A stretch of DNA of 64,000 nucleotides from Hypericum androsaemum (lineage: Eukaryota > Streptophyta > Magnoliopsida > Malpighiales > Hypericaceae), in NCBI GenBank assembly GCA_963995505.1, contig OZ023181.1:2517487-2581486 (forward strand). Reading direction: 5' to 3'. The notes under the pieces are model-generated. The model searched no databases. It had not been told where the DNA came from and worked only from the letters and a program-made list of their open reading frames with translations. Of this stretch, positions 36,701 through 49,400 are shown piece after piece (position 1 is the first letter of the stretch; each line of letters starts with the position of its first letter). The position numbers and the translations under genes were made by a program.

Positions 36701-37361
36701 AGCTTCTCAGAAGCTGAATCTTATCACATCCCAAAAGCCATTCCTGTGCCCTTTCTCTCAAGTAGCCTGGAGAGAGTGAACAGATCACTTTCAAATAAAA
36801 TGATAAAATATTTTTTTTTTTGTTGCAATGCAGTTGGGTACTTGCACAAAACTAAAATCCTGCAAGGACTTCCGACAACAAATTTATGAGATGAAATTCA
36901 GGATTAAAAATATCATCAGAAAAAGAAGTAATGCATCATAAAAAACCTCCAGCAAAAATCATTTTAACAAAAAAGAGTTGCCTGAGAATAACAAAGGACA
37001 AATCTTACATCGCAGACAGAAATATGGTGTGATTGGCTCCTGCCTCAACATGATAATCCAGCAGTAAGAACAGGACCAAGATAAAGAGAAAAATCTGAAG
37101 CAGTGATATGAAATGATTCTTTTTTTGCTAAATTGATTAAGTCAGTTAATGATTGTCTAGCTATAAAAAATGACGTTTTGCCGGAGGCCATCAACAAAAT
37201 GATGTTATATTGGCTCGGGCTCCATGCAAAATGGATTGCGTTAAGCACATAGATATTTGAACTAGAAAAGCATAGGTGTATTCTTGGCTAGCAGCGGATA
37301 AGAATCAAAGGATTCCATCTTAAGATGTTATATAAACAGCAGCAAACCAACTAGATTGAGC

Positions 37362-37420
<59 letters not shown>

Positions 37421-40400
37421 ACTTGGCATCAAAACCCCACGGCAGAAAATCAATTAAAAGCTAATAAGTAACTTTGGCATCAAAACCTGTTGAATTACCA
37501 ATGATTTCTATGCTTATTCATGGTGTTTATCCCATTCCAGGATCATGTGGCTGCTGTTGTCCAGATTCCTCTCAGCCTCAAGAACAAGAACATGCTGATG
37601 AAGCTGCCAGTTAGGAGGAGAAGAATCTGCTGATAAGTTTAGTTTAATTCCAACTAGATTATGTCATCTTGTTGTTGGCTATTCCTAGTTATCTTCTTAT
37701 CCTCGTTTGGTACCTAGGATCTACAAGTTATCATTGTAGCTTGCTTTAGCAGTTGGCTGTCCAATCAGCTTCTTTCCCGTTACTGTGTAACGGCTATATT
37801 TTGCAGAGAAGTTTAAACTTCTCTGCAGCTTTCTCTCTTTGTATAAATGCTCTTTTTGAGCCATTAATAAAAATAGTCAAGTTCATTAAATTCTTACTTC
37901 TCATTAGAAATCTACATGGTATCAGAGCTCCATGGCTGATCCATCCATTATAGCTTCTGAATCTACTGCCACAAACCAACAACCCAATCCACCAAGAAAA
38001 ATCACCCGATTTGAAAATGATACAAGTACAAATCTCAAATTCACACCCACTCTACTAAATGGGCACAATTACTTAGCTTGGGCTAAAGCTGCTAGGGTAT
38101 CCTTGAACACCAAGGGTATGCTAGGCTATGTCACTGGCAAAGTTGGCTCTCCCACTGTTGAAAGTGAGGAATATGAAGCATGGGAAGTGAATGACAATCT
38201 AGTCATGAGATTGCTTCAAGCTTCCCTTATTCTGAAACTCCTTATTCTGAGACCAACAGGATAAGGATAACCTATGAAGACATCCACCCTGAACCATCTC
38301 AGCAAAGGAATGAAGAAAGTGAAGCTCAACCAAGTGCCCAAAATGAAATTGAAGTGCAGGAGCAAAAGGGAGACATCAATACTTCTCATAATTTGAGTGA
38401 AGAAGGTAATAAATATTCTGATTTACCTTATGTCTATGCAAGAAAGAGAGTGAACAGGTTGGGAGAAAAGATTGAAGAAAGAAGTGGTGCCAAGAAAGGA
38501 ATTCAAGTGGCTACAGAGGAGGAAAACAAGTCTGAGTCACCTATAATCTTGAGAAGATCTTCAAGGGTAAAGAAAAATGTCTACCCCAAGGTATACAACT
38601 CTACTTTATACCCTATATCAAGGTATGTTTACTATAACTCTATTTCTACGAATCACAAGTGCTTTCTAGATAAGTTAGAATCTGATGTTGAACCTACTGA
38701 TTATCAAACTGCTAGTAAATCTAAAGTTTGGAAAGCTGCCATGCAAGAAGAACTTGATGCAATTGAAAAGAATAAAATCTGGATCATCTTTGATTTATCC
38801 CTGAATAAGAAAGCTATTACCTGTAGGTGGTTGTTTAAAGTTAAGTACAACAGAGATGGTTCTGTTGAGAGGCATAAAGCTAGGTTAGTTGCTCGGGGGT
38901 TTACTCAAATTCCTGGGATTGACTACACTGAAACGTTTGCTCCAGTGGCAAAAATGAATACCATTCGTGTGATTATTTCTGCTGCTGTGAATAATAGCTG
39001 GCCTCTCTATCCGATGGATGTTAAAAATGCCTTCCTCCAAGGAGACTTGGAGGAAGAAATCTACATGGAGCCTCCTAAGGGACATCCTTTAGGTAGAATG
39101 GGAAAAGTACTCGAGCTAAAAAAGGCTATTTATGGCTTAAAACAATCTCCTAGGGCTTGGTATCACAGATTGAGTACAAAGCTTATTGGTCTTGGTTTTA
39201 AAATGAGTTATGCTGACAATACTCTATTTACTCATAATAACTCTGAAGGCAGAATTGTTGTGTCTATGTATGTGGATGACATTATCATCACTGGAAGTAA
39301 TCTGAATGGCATTGATCTATTGAAGACTAACCTGAAGTGCAGATTTGATATAAAAGATCTTGGAACTCTCAAGTACTTCCTAGGTAATGAATTTGCCTAT
39401 TCTGATAAAGGGATCCATTTATGTCAAAGGAAGTATGTCCTTGACATCTTAAAAGAAACACTTAAGTCAGATTCTGCCCCTGCATCTACTCTTATTGAAC
39501 CTGGTATGAATTCCTCAAAACTTAAAGGTGATCTGCTTGAAAATGTTGGTAGGTTTCAAAGGCTTGTGGGAAGATAAATCTATTTAACCATCACTAGACC
39601 TGAGATATCTTATGCTGTTAGCATCATAAGCCAAGCTATGCATAAACTCGGGTCTAGTCATGCTCTTATTGCTGTCAGAATCTTACACTACTTGAAATCC
39701 AGTCCAGGGCAAGGTATTCTCATGAAAAAGTCTGGTCATATGAAGATTATTGGTTTCTCTGATGCGAGTTATGCAGGCCGTAAACAGGGGAGAAGATCCA
39801 CCACTGGATATTGCACTTTTGTGGGAGGAAATCTTGTCACTTGTCTGGCTTAAACTCCTTGTCTCTGACTTAGGGTTCAAACAAGAAGGACCTATGCTGA
39901 TGTTTTGTGACAATCAATCAGCTATTTATATAGCTGCTAACCCTATTTTTCATGAGAGAACTAAACACATTGAGGTTGATTGTCACTATGTTAGAGAGAA
40001 AGTTCTTAGCAAGGAAATTGCTACTCCTTTCATCTGCAGCAAGGAGCAAACTGCTGATATTTTCACCAAGGCTTTAAGTCCTGGTTATTTTCAATACTTA
40101 TCCAGCAAGTTGTGCTTGTTTGATCTATACAAGCCCAACTTGAGGGCGAGTGTTGAATTACCAATGATTTCTATGCTTATTCATGGTGTTTATGGGATCA
40201 TGTGGCTGTTGTTTAAACGATAGTGTATTGGCTTGAATAGTTCTGTACATGGTGAACCTAATTTATACAGCAATTACACAATATCTACATTAACTGTGTG
40301 CGTGATATTGTGCGCTACATATGGAAACAGTATCTGCTTGATGAGGAATGTTTATGACAGCCGAGGATATGCAGGGGATATGGGCGGGAGTATCCGATGC

Positions 40401-43400
40401 CAGGCTGGTGCAGTTAATAGGCAATCTTGGTGTATCTCCTTTACCTCCCCTCAAGCGAAACAGGGAGCACGTTGAGCTTGCTGCGAAGGTCTTGAAAGCG
40501 TTGTCGCGGGAGGGGCTTGGTAAGTACGTCAGCTATTTGATCCTTTGTGGAGATGTATTGAACTTTGAGTTTCTTTGCAGCGACTTGTTCGCGGACAAAA
40601 TGGAAGTCTATTTCCATATGCTTCGAACGACCATGGAAGACCGGATTGGCGGAGAGGTAGGTGGCGCCCAGGTTGTCGCACCACAAGATTGGAGGAATAG
40701 TGTTGGGAAGCCCGATTTCGCGCATGAGAGATTGAAGCCACATCACCTCCGAAGCTGCAGCAGCTAGCGCCCCGTATTCAGCTTCCGTTGATGAGCGGGA
40801 GACGGCTCGTTGCTTTCGAGAGGACCATGAGATGAGGTTGGGGCCGATGTAGACACCATATCCTGTGGTTGAGCGGCGGTCCAGTGGGCAGCCAGCCCAA
40901 TCCGCATCGCTATAGACGGAGAGGACCATGTTTTTGGATGCTCGTAGATGTAGTCCGAAGTGTCGAGTGCCCTGCAGGTAACGAAGGATTCGTTTGACGG
41001 CTGCCCAATTGTCTGAAGTTGGAGAGTGCAAAAACTGAGCCGCCCGGTTGACTGCGAATGCAATTTCTGGCCTCGTGACGCCCAAGTATTGGAGGCATCC
41101 TACAATTTGGCGATACAAGCTGGGATCACAGGGGGAATTAGCCGTGTTGACTGCTGTTGTTGCTGGTGTAGCTAATGCATTGCATTCACTCATCTTTGCC
41201 TGTTGTAACACATCTGTAACGTACTTTGCTTGAGATAATGACATTCCATGTGGTGTTCTTCGAACTTCAATGCCAAGAAAGAAGGCCAGGTCGCCTAGAT
41301 CTTTGATTGCGAATTGTTGTTGTAAATAAGCCAGCAATTTTTGTAACAGCAAGTGATTATTCCCTGTAACGAGTATGTCATCAACATACACTAACACAAA
41401 CAGGTGAGTTTGGCCATCATGAAGGTAGAACAGGGAGCTATCGGTCTTTGATCCCTTGAATCCAAACGAGCATAGGGCTGTCTTTAAACAATGAAACCAG
41501 GCACGGGGAGCTTGTTTTAGACCATATAGGGATCGTCGCAACTTACAGACATAATTCGGGAACTGAGAGTTGACTAACCCGGGTGGCTGCTCCATGAAGA
41601 CCTCATCTGCAAGCTGGCCGTGCAAAAAGGCACTGGAGACATCCAATTGGCGGACAGGCCAGTTGTGACATACCGCGATGGCTAGGATGAGTCGCACTGT
41701 GGTGGGTTTGATCACCGGGCTGAAGGTGTCTCTGTAGTCAATACCAGGGCGCTGCTGAAACCCCTTTGCTACGAGCCGAGCTTTATAGCGTGCGACGGAG
41801 CCGTCGGAGTTGTACTTCGTGCGAAACACCCACTTGTTGCCCAAGATATTCGTGGTGGCTGAGCGAGGGACCAACACCCAGGTCTGGTTTCGAATCAGCG
41901 CATTGAATTCTTCTGCCATCGCTGTGCGCCAATGAGCGTGACGGGCTGCTTGGGTAAAGGAACTTGGCGTGTCATCTACCGGTGGCTTCGACTTGCGGGT
42001 CAGCAGAGCAGTAGGTTGTCTCTGGGACCGGGTGACCATAGAGTGAGTCCGACCGGGGTTGGTGGTGATTGTTGGTGGCGGAGCTTGTGGCGGTGGACTG
42101 TCAACAGCTGGTGCCGGGGCTGGTGCTGGTTCTTTATGTCTCCGAGTGTACACCAGCAATGGAGCGGGGCCGGGTGGGGCAATCGGTGGCGGAGCAGTAC
42201 CTGGGTCTGGAGGGGCAGCCGATGAAGTTGCGGGGCTTGGCGAAGAAGAGGGCCCTGGCAAGTGTGGTCCTTCTTGCGATGCTGGACCTTCAGCGATAGT
42301 GGGCTGGCCCATAACCGAAAGCTGTGGTGGTCGCAGGAAGAGGCCCAAGCGGAGTTCTGGTGGTGTAGAGTTGTTGTGCGGGTTGGTGGTGTGGGCCCTC
42401 CCTCCAACGAACCGTGGATCTGTAAATGGAAACACTTTCTCGTCAAAGAGAACATGTCTGCTGATATACATTTTGTTAGCCGAGAAATCATAGCATCGGT
42501 AGCCTTTGTGTTGACGGCTATAGCCCAAAAATACGCAAGCAATAGATCGTGGATCAAGCTTGTGCTTGGTGATAGGTCGGAGCCATGGATAGCACAAACA
42601 TCCAATCACCCGGAGGTTTGAGAGAGCCGGGGCATCACCAAATAGCTTCTAGTAGGGAGAGATGTTGTCCAGCAGTGGCGTGGGCATCCGATTGATGAGG
42701 TAGGCGGCAGACTCGAAGATGGTGGACCAAAAACGATTTGGGATAGAGGCATGGTGCATAATGGCCAAAGCCGTCTCAACTATATGCCTATGTTTGCGTT
42801 CTGCACATCCATTTTGCTCAGGTGTATAAGGACAGGATACCCTGTGAATGATACCATGGTCAGCAAAATATTTTGTTAGGCCTTGAAACTCGCCTCCCCA
42901 ATCGGATTGGAAGGTTTTAATTGGGCGTTCGAAAAAATTTTCAACCTGTGCTCGGAACTGCATAAATACTTCAGATAAATCTGATTTGCGCTTTAAGGGA
43001 TAAAGCCACACATACTTACTGAAGTGGTCATAAAACACCACATAATATTGAAATCCATCAAAAGACATAATAGGTGCGGGACCCCAGAGATCACTGCAAA
43101 CCAGATCGAGGGGCCCGGATGCTTGAAATGAAGACACAGGAAAAGGAAGCTTGTGGATTTTCCCGACACAGCAACCATGACATAGAGACGCTAATGTTTT
43201 ATTGGAAAATGAAATTGACTGCGAACGGAGGGCAGTCTTGACTGCATTCAAGTTGGCGTGTCCCAGACGCTGATGCCAGATCTGCAAGGAGGGTCCAGCT
43301 GACACAAAACAAACTTGAGACTTTATTGGAAAATGAAATGGATAGAGGCCATCCCTACTCCGGCCTTGATACAGAACCTGCTTCGTGGCCTGGTCCTTCA

Positions 43401-46400
43401 CAAAAAAATAGTCGTTAAGAAACTCCACTGTAACATCGTTGTCTCTGGTTAGTGCACTGAGTGAGACCAGATTGGTGTGCGCATCGGGCACACAAAGAAC
43501 ATTGGATAATGAAACTGACGACTTTGAAAGCGGAATTGACATAGAGCCAACATGGGATATAGGGAGAGTATTTCCATTACCAAAAGTAACCTCTTCCGGG
43601 CCACTGTACTCCGAGTGGAGTTGGAGATTTGACAGATCTGACGTCAAGTGGTGTGTGGTTCCCGAATCAAGCACCCATGGGGACCCTTGTGGTGATGTAG
43701 TATGATGGGCCTGAGGGCTGGGCCTGGTGCGCCGGGCAGAAGAACAATCACGGGCTAGATGCCCAAATCCTTCACAATTATAGCACCTGACTTCATTATC
43801 ATTTCGGGCTTGGTTTTGCTGACGGGGCCCATTCCCTCCTTGATTGTTGTTGGACCCGTTGTAGGTTGAGTGGTGGCCCGAACGCTGCCCAGACCGTCCG
43901 CCCCTATTGTTGGAGTTGCGACCTCCTCGACCGCCGCGGGATCCTCCGAAGCGAGCGGCGAAATTGGCCGCTGGTGCAGCTGTTGAGGATGATGGCAGGA
44001 TGCCTAATCGGCGGAGATTCATCTCCTCAATCATCAAGAGGCCGTGAAGCTCATCCAGAGAGACTTCTGCTCCTCTAGCTTCGATACTCCTGGCAAAAGG
44101 ACGAAAGTTTTCATCCAGGCCGTGAAGAACTTTTTGTACGATGTCGTCGTCGGACACCGTGTGACCCATAGCAGCGAGCTGATCCACTATGGTCTTCGCC
44201 TTGGTAAGGTAAGTGTCCATGCTTTCGGTTCCCTTCCTTAGATCGGACATGGATTGTTTGAGAAGAAGCATCTGAGGACGACTCCCTGCTCCATAGACCT
44301 TTGCGAGTTTGTCCCAGATTTCCTTTGCGGTGGCACACCTGACCACCTGAGGTAAGACTGACTCAGACAAGGAGAGCATGAGCCACGATTGGACTCTCTT
44401 GTCGACTTTCCGCCATTTTACATACTCCGGATTGGGAGTCTCTTCACCTTGTCGCACTTGTTCCGGTGCTGGACTGCTGCCATCGATGTGGCCTATCAGA
44501 TCACTCCCTTCAAGGGTTGGTTCCACCTGGGCTTTCCACAGCAAATAGTTGTTTGATGTAAGCTTGCCGATTTGGGTTGCTGTATTGAACATGTTAGGCA
44601 TAGATAGGGTCTCTGTGGGGGTCGACATTTTGGTGGAAAGGAAGAATAGTTAGAGCGCTCTTTCGAGAGTTTGCTCTGATACCATAAACGATAGTGTATT
44701 GGCTTGAATAGTTCTGTACATGGTGAACCTAATTTATACAGCAATTACACAATATCTACATTAACTGTGTGCGTGATATTGTGCGCTACATATGGAAACA
44801 GTATCTGCTTGATGAGGAATGTTTATGACAGCCGAGGATATGCAGGGGATATGGGCGGGAGTATCCGATGCCAGGCTGGTGCAGTTAATAGGCAATCTTG
44901 GTGTATCTCCTTTACTGTTGTCCAGATTCTTCTCAGCCTTAAGAACAAGAACATGCCGATGAAGCTGCCGGTTAGGAGGAGAAGAATCTGCTGATAAGTT
45001 TAGTTTAATTCCAAATAGATTATGTCATCTTGTTGTTGGCTATTCCTAGTTATCTTCTTATCCTAGTTTGGTACCTAGGATCTACAAGTTATCATTGTAG
45101 CTTGCTTTAGCAGTTGGCTGTCCAATCAGCTTCTTTCCCGTTACTGTGTAACGGCTATATTCTGCAGAGAAGTTTTGTATAAATGCTCTTTTTGAGCCAT
45201 TAATAAAAATAGATTGTTGAGTTCATTAAATTCTTACTTCTCATTAGAAATCTACATGGTATCAGCAGAAAATCAATTAAAAGCTAACTCTAGCTTAGCA
45301 AATACATAAATAGGATTATTTCACCTGAAAAGAAGATTATAACATGGCAGGATGTGCTAAGTTTCGCACTAGAAAGACTATCCAAAATGTAGAATTCATA
45401 GGAAAAAAGTTTGAGGCGTTGCCGAAGCAAAGTTGCAACAAAGAGGTACAATGTCATAAATCACCCATGGTTTACACTTACCCCCATAATCTGTAAACTC
45501 GCGAGGAATTGTTGAGATGAAGTGCAAAACAACTTCAACAGGCACATCAAGAGGGCTGAGGATTGAAGCAGTAGCTTCCAACACTTTCTCGCAAACTGGA
45601 TAGGGGCATTCAAAACAAGATAAATTTAGGGGATTCCGCTGCATGGATCACACATATTACAGCAAAAAATTGGTATCATAATCTAACCAGATAAGTAAAA
45701 GAACCTCGCAAGCGATAATTAGGATTAAAATGTTGTTTGCTGGTCTCAACTATGTATCTCAGGGCATCCAACAAGTCTGTTTTATCATTACAAAGAGGTT
45801 GATTTGCACAGGACTTGACTCGAGCCTCTGTCGAAGTTGCATCTTTGCTGCAGGCAACTTCACTATCGCCACCTGCTCCTACACCGCTTGAAGCTGAAGC
45901 AACACATTCTGAAAGACACATTAATCCAGCTCTACCAAAAGATTGTTTCTTACAAGTGGTTGCTAAATTATGGACAAAAGCAATGCCCTCCCTGCAACCA
46001 CATAAGAAGAAGTTAATCTCATTAAAAAACAAGAAGTTACAAAGGTAGGTATAGGAATTTCCACATCCTACCCAAAACCTTAATGTTATGAGTAAATGGA
46101 TCATCCACCCTTATAAACAGGTCTATCCCACTTGCCACTTTCGATGTAGGATTCTCTCCAACATGCTCCCCTCAAACGAAGCCCATCGGGCTGAAGTTTG
46201 CACGGGCCTGACATTGCCTCTCATACTTTCAAAGGGTGTCATGCGAGCACAACGGGTCATAGGTCTCGTTAGAGCAATTGGCTCTGATGCCATATAGGAA
46301 TTTCCACATCCTACCCAAAACCTTAAGGTTATGAGTAAGTGGGTCATCCACACTTATAAACAGGTTACATTCCACTTTTGAAGCAAATACATCAAATGAC

Positions 46401-49400
46401 TGCATTTGAGACAATTACAGCTTAAGAACGCACAATAATTCATTCACAAGTGAGCTCACAATTTGTAGTTAGTAAAATCTCTTAAATGCCAGCTGAAACC
46501 ACCACTTATACCCAGCGCTTACAAGAACTCATGTATACATATATCAACCCATACTTCATCATTCTTTCCAGCCAACTGTATTGCAACATCATTCTTTTCA
46601 TGGAGATACATACAACTTGAAAATGACCTAACAAGGAGCAAATAGCCTACCTCTCATGTAGGCAACTCGCATATTGATGCAGAAACCCATTTGCACTTTC
46701 AGTTGTCCTTGAAGTATAGACCCCTTTTATACCTACAGCAATAATCAATACATCCAAATTCATTTCAACTAATAACATAATATCGCCCACCCAGTGTTTG
46801 CTTATACGAAGAAAGAGACAGTGACAAGGCTCAAAATCAACACGGATTTCAGCCCCAAAGTTAATAAAGTGAACAAACCAAAATCACAGTGGTGCACAGG
46901 ATCATTCAACGCCTCAATCAATGGACCAAGAATGAAACTTCCAGGTACTGATCTGGCAAACTCTGCATAATTCCTCCATTCAACTCCCAAAAATGACTGC
47001 ATAATCAAGCACCTAACTGCATAAACAATCAAGAAGAGTAAAACTGTTGACCTCTCGATAAAAGCCAGAATATCAGTTTCCCGCTTGCATGAGAATATGT
47101 CAAGACTAGCTAGAACGGCACGCTGCTTGACTGCATGACCGCTCCAACTAATAACAATTACCTAGAGGATTCTCATGATGAAATCCCAGTTGCCACAATA
47201 TTGCCAACCAACTAAAAGCTTCTTTTGTACTTTCCATCTGATTCTGATAAATCTTTCCACCAATAATAGTAACAAAGTTGTCATGAGAATCGCAGAATTG
47301 TAGCAACAGTTTTATCTGCATGAAGTTATATCAAGTGAGAAAGATAAACATTATTAACAGTCTGAGCAGTATTATATTCTAAAAAAGTGTAAAAAAGCCT
47401 TGCGTGTTGTACAAACAAGAATCAGTTGTTAAGACCTCTTTTGAAAAATTGATGCAAGTCATCCTGTAGTTACTTTTCTGTTTTCTGAAGAAAAAAAATA
47501 TTACAGTAGCTAGAAGCTTGCAGTAACATGTGACCATTGCGCAAGTGTAAGTAAATAGCGTTCCAGAGGCACATTCTAAGAGGAATCTCTCACAAAGCAG
47601 AAAATAAAATACAAAATTGATAAAACTTGACTCAAACAGTTTAGAGAGAATCTAGAGACATTATATGAAATACAACTACAACATGAAAAGGACCTGGTGA
47701 CTCCAAGCAGCTTCCACAAGGTGGGTACCATACTCATCGAGCATTTCATACAAAAGCAAGAACGCCTCCCACTGCTGCTTAATATTAGCTGAGGAATCAA
47801 TTAAAGAGAACTTTCCAACACCCAAGGATTTAGCTTCCTTCTCAGCCCACATTTCTTTCTTGGTCATACCACGAGAAATCAAATTTGTATCTTGCAAGTT
47901 CTTCTGTGAAACATCAGCTTCAGAATGATTTTCTCTGCTTATTTGTAGTGCTACTTTGAGAACATGTAGCGTCTGTTTCCTTACTAATCCTTCTTCATCA
48001 ACCTGAAAAGTTCATTAGAGTAAAAATACATATATGGAAATTATAAGAATTTCTGAAAATTAATAAATCAAAAAAAGAGCATCTACTTTTTCTGTGCAAC
48101 AATCACAACCATCCAAATGGCACGCAATCGGGTGGAAGGAAAATGCATATGCAGCCTCAAAATAAGGAGATATGTCATATAAAGTTCAGTAGCTAATGAT
48201 TAGATCAACTAACACAGAAATGGAAGACCAACTACGCAGCTCATTTTCTTTTGATAAATGAACAACTAGAAAGCACATACCATCAAAATCAACAGAAATA
48301 TGCATTGCTATCAACCCAAAAAACCAATCAGAAGTAACACTACATCATATAGACGGACCAATTTCAGAGAGAGAATTCCTGGATCAGAATCAACAGAAAT
48401 ATGCATTGCCATGAACCCACAAAACCAATCAGAAGTAACACTACGCCATATAGAAGACCAATTTCAGAGAATGAATTCCTGGAAAGACATCCATGTATAC
48501 AAAATGCATATGGTTTACAAAGAGAGTTCTGCTTGCATACCAGGCCTCTTTTTATTTCATCCCAAAACTCTCTTTCAGCTCTCAGATCAAATTGTTCCGC
48601 TCCAACTACTTTCTCAGCCTCTTTGCACTCATTCACGCAAGGAAAGAAGGACAAGTACAATGAGAGTATACAGTAGGCATCTTTTCTCTCCAAAGATCCA
48701 AAAGAAAACAGTGATACGCAGCACTTCCAAATTTTCCTGAAGAAAAGATCTCTGGAATGGCATATTGAGAAAAAAAAGACCAAAATAAGTACAAAAACCA
48801 ATCAAGCAGAAAGATGGTTGGATTCTATTGATAATGTAAAAATTTATGGATTAGATTATATTGATTACGTAAAGAGTTAGGAAGTGAAAAGTACCTTGAT
48901 AATTTGTCTTTGTTTCCGGAAGATGGCACCTCCAACGAGGATTTAAAGATGAAAGATTTGAAGACTGCAGGAAGAAAAAAGCTAATAGCACAAGACCGGT
49001 GTTCCGAACTTTGTAAAAGCAATCGCTCACTCATATTGCACAGATCCCAGAGTAAATTTACAAGCAGCTCTTCACAGCAGGCATTTTCCAGTTCTGAACC
49101 CATGGTAGAGGCATCCTGGAATCTTCTCTGAGCAGCCACCAGTATCAGGGTTAAAATATGACATGAGACTGGCAAAGGAAAGGGCACAGGTGGAGCTGTG
49201 GCAGAATCTTTATCTAATCCATTATCAGTTGAGGAACTACCTAAGCTTAGGCACGCTAGCCCCTCACCCGAAACAGAAACATCGATATGTTCATTTCGAA
49301 TCATGCCCGCAGAAAGACAAACCCCTCTTAGGGAGAAAGGCACCAAGGTGTCTCCCAAAACATCCCAGGAATTAGTCGTGCTCACAGCATCAAAGAATGA

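Larger units (their letters stand above)
40214..44914 (-). mobile_element. Young Copia element (Ale-like), nested
   Basis: 4701 bp inserted in the 3' LTR of the outer Copia element. Its 230-bp LTRs (40214-40443 and 44685-44914) are identical by eye. The termini are 5'-TAAAGG...CGTTTA-3', i.e. TA...TA instead of the usual TG...CA. A 5-bp target duplication carries one mismatch (TTGTT 40209-40213; CTGTT 44915-44919). The primer-binding site TGGTATCAGAGC is at 44684-44673 (minus strand), and a polypurine tract TTGAGGGGAGG adjoins the 3' LTR. Short LTRs and total length fit the Ale/Retrofit lineage. Same orientation as the host gene. Confidence 0.93.
37488..45265 (+). mobile_element. Decayed Copia element, interrupted by a second element
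   Basis: The left LTR 37488-37916 (429 bp, TG...CA) is followed directly by the primer-binding site TGGTATCAGAGC (37917-37928). The right LTR is split: 40151-40213 and about 44920-45256, with the younger element between. The interior keeps gag and part of pol but has lost nucleocapsid, protease and integrase. The two LTRs differ by several indels, so this is an older insertion. It lies antisense to the host TARBP1-like gene. The right LTR is followed by TGGTATCAG, a second start of a primer-binding site. A 22-bp host sequence CAGAAAATCAATTAAAAGCTAA appears on both sides (about 37443 and 45264). Confidence 0.88.

Noticed and set aside
40233..40475. 80-aa plus-strand ORF repeated at 44704
   Set aside because: It is the LTR sequence of the nested Copia element, so the repeat of the ORF reflects LTR duplication.
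42059..42621. Glycine-rich plus-strand ORFs
   Set aside because: Antisense shadow of the proline-rich linker in the Copia polyprotein.
45596..45638. Acceptor at 45638 for exon 11 of the TARBP1-like gene
   Set aside because: It breaks the reading phase from exon 10; the acceptor at 45596-45597 joins [10 protein letters not shown] in phase.
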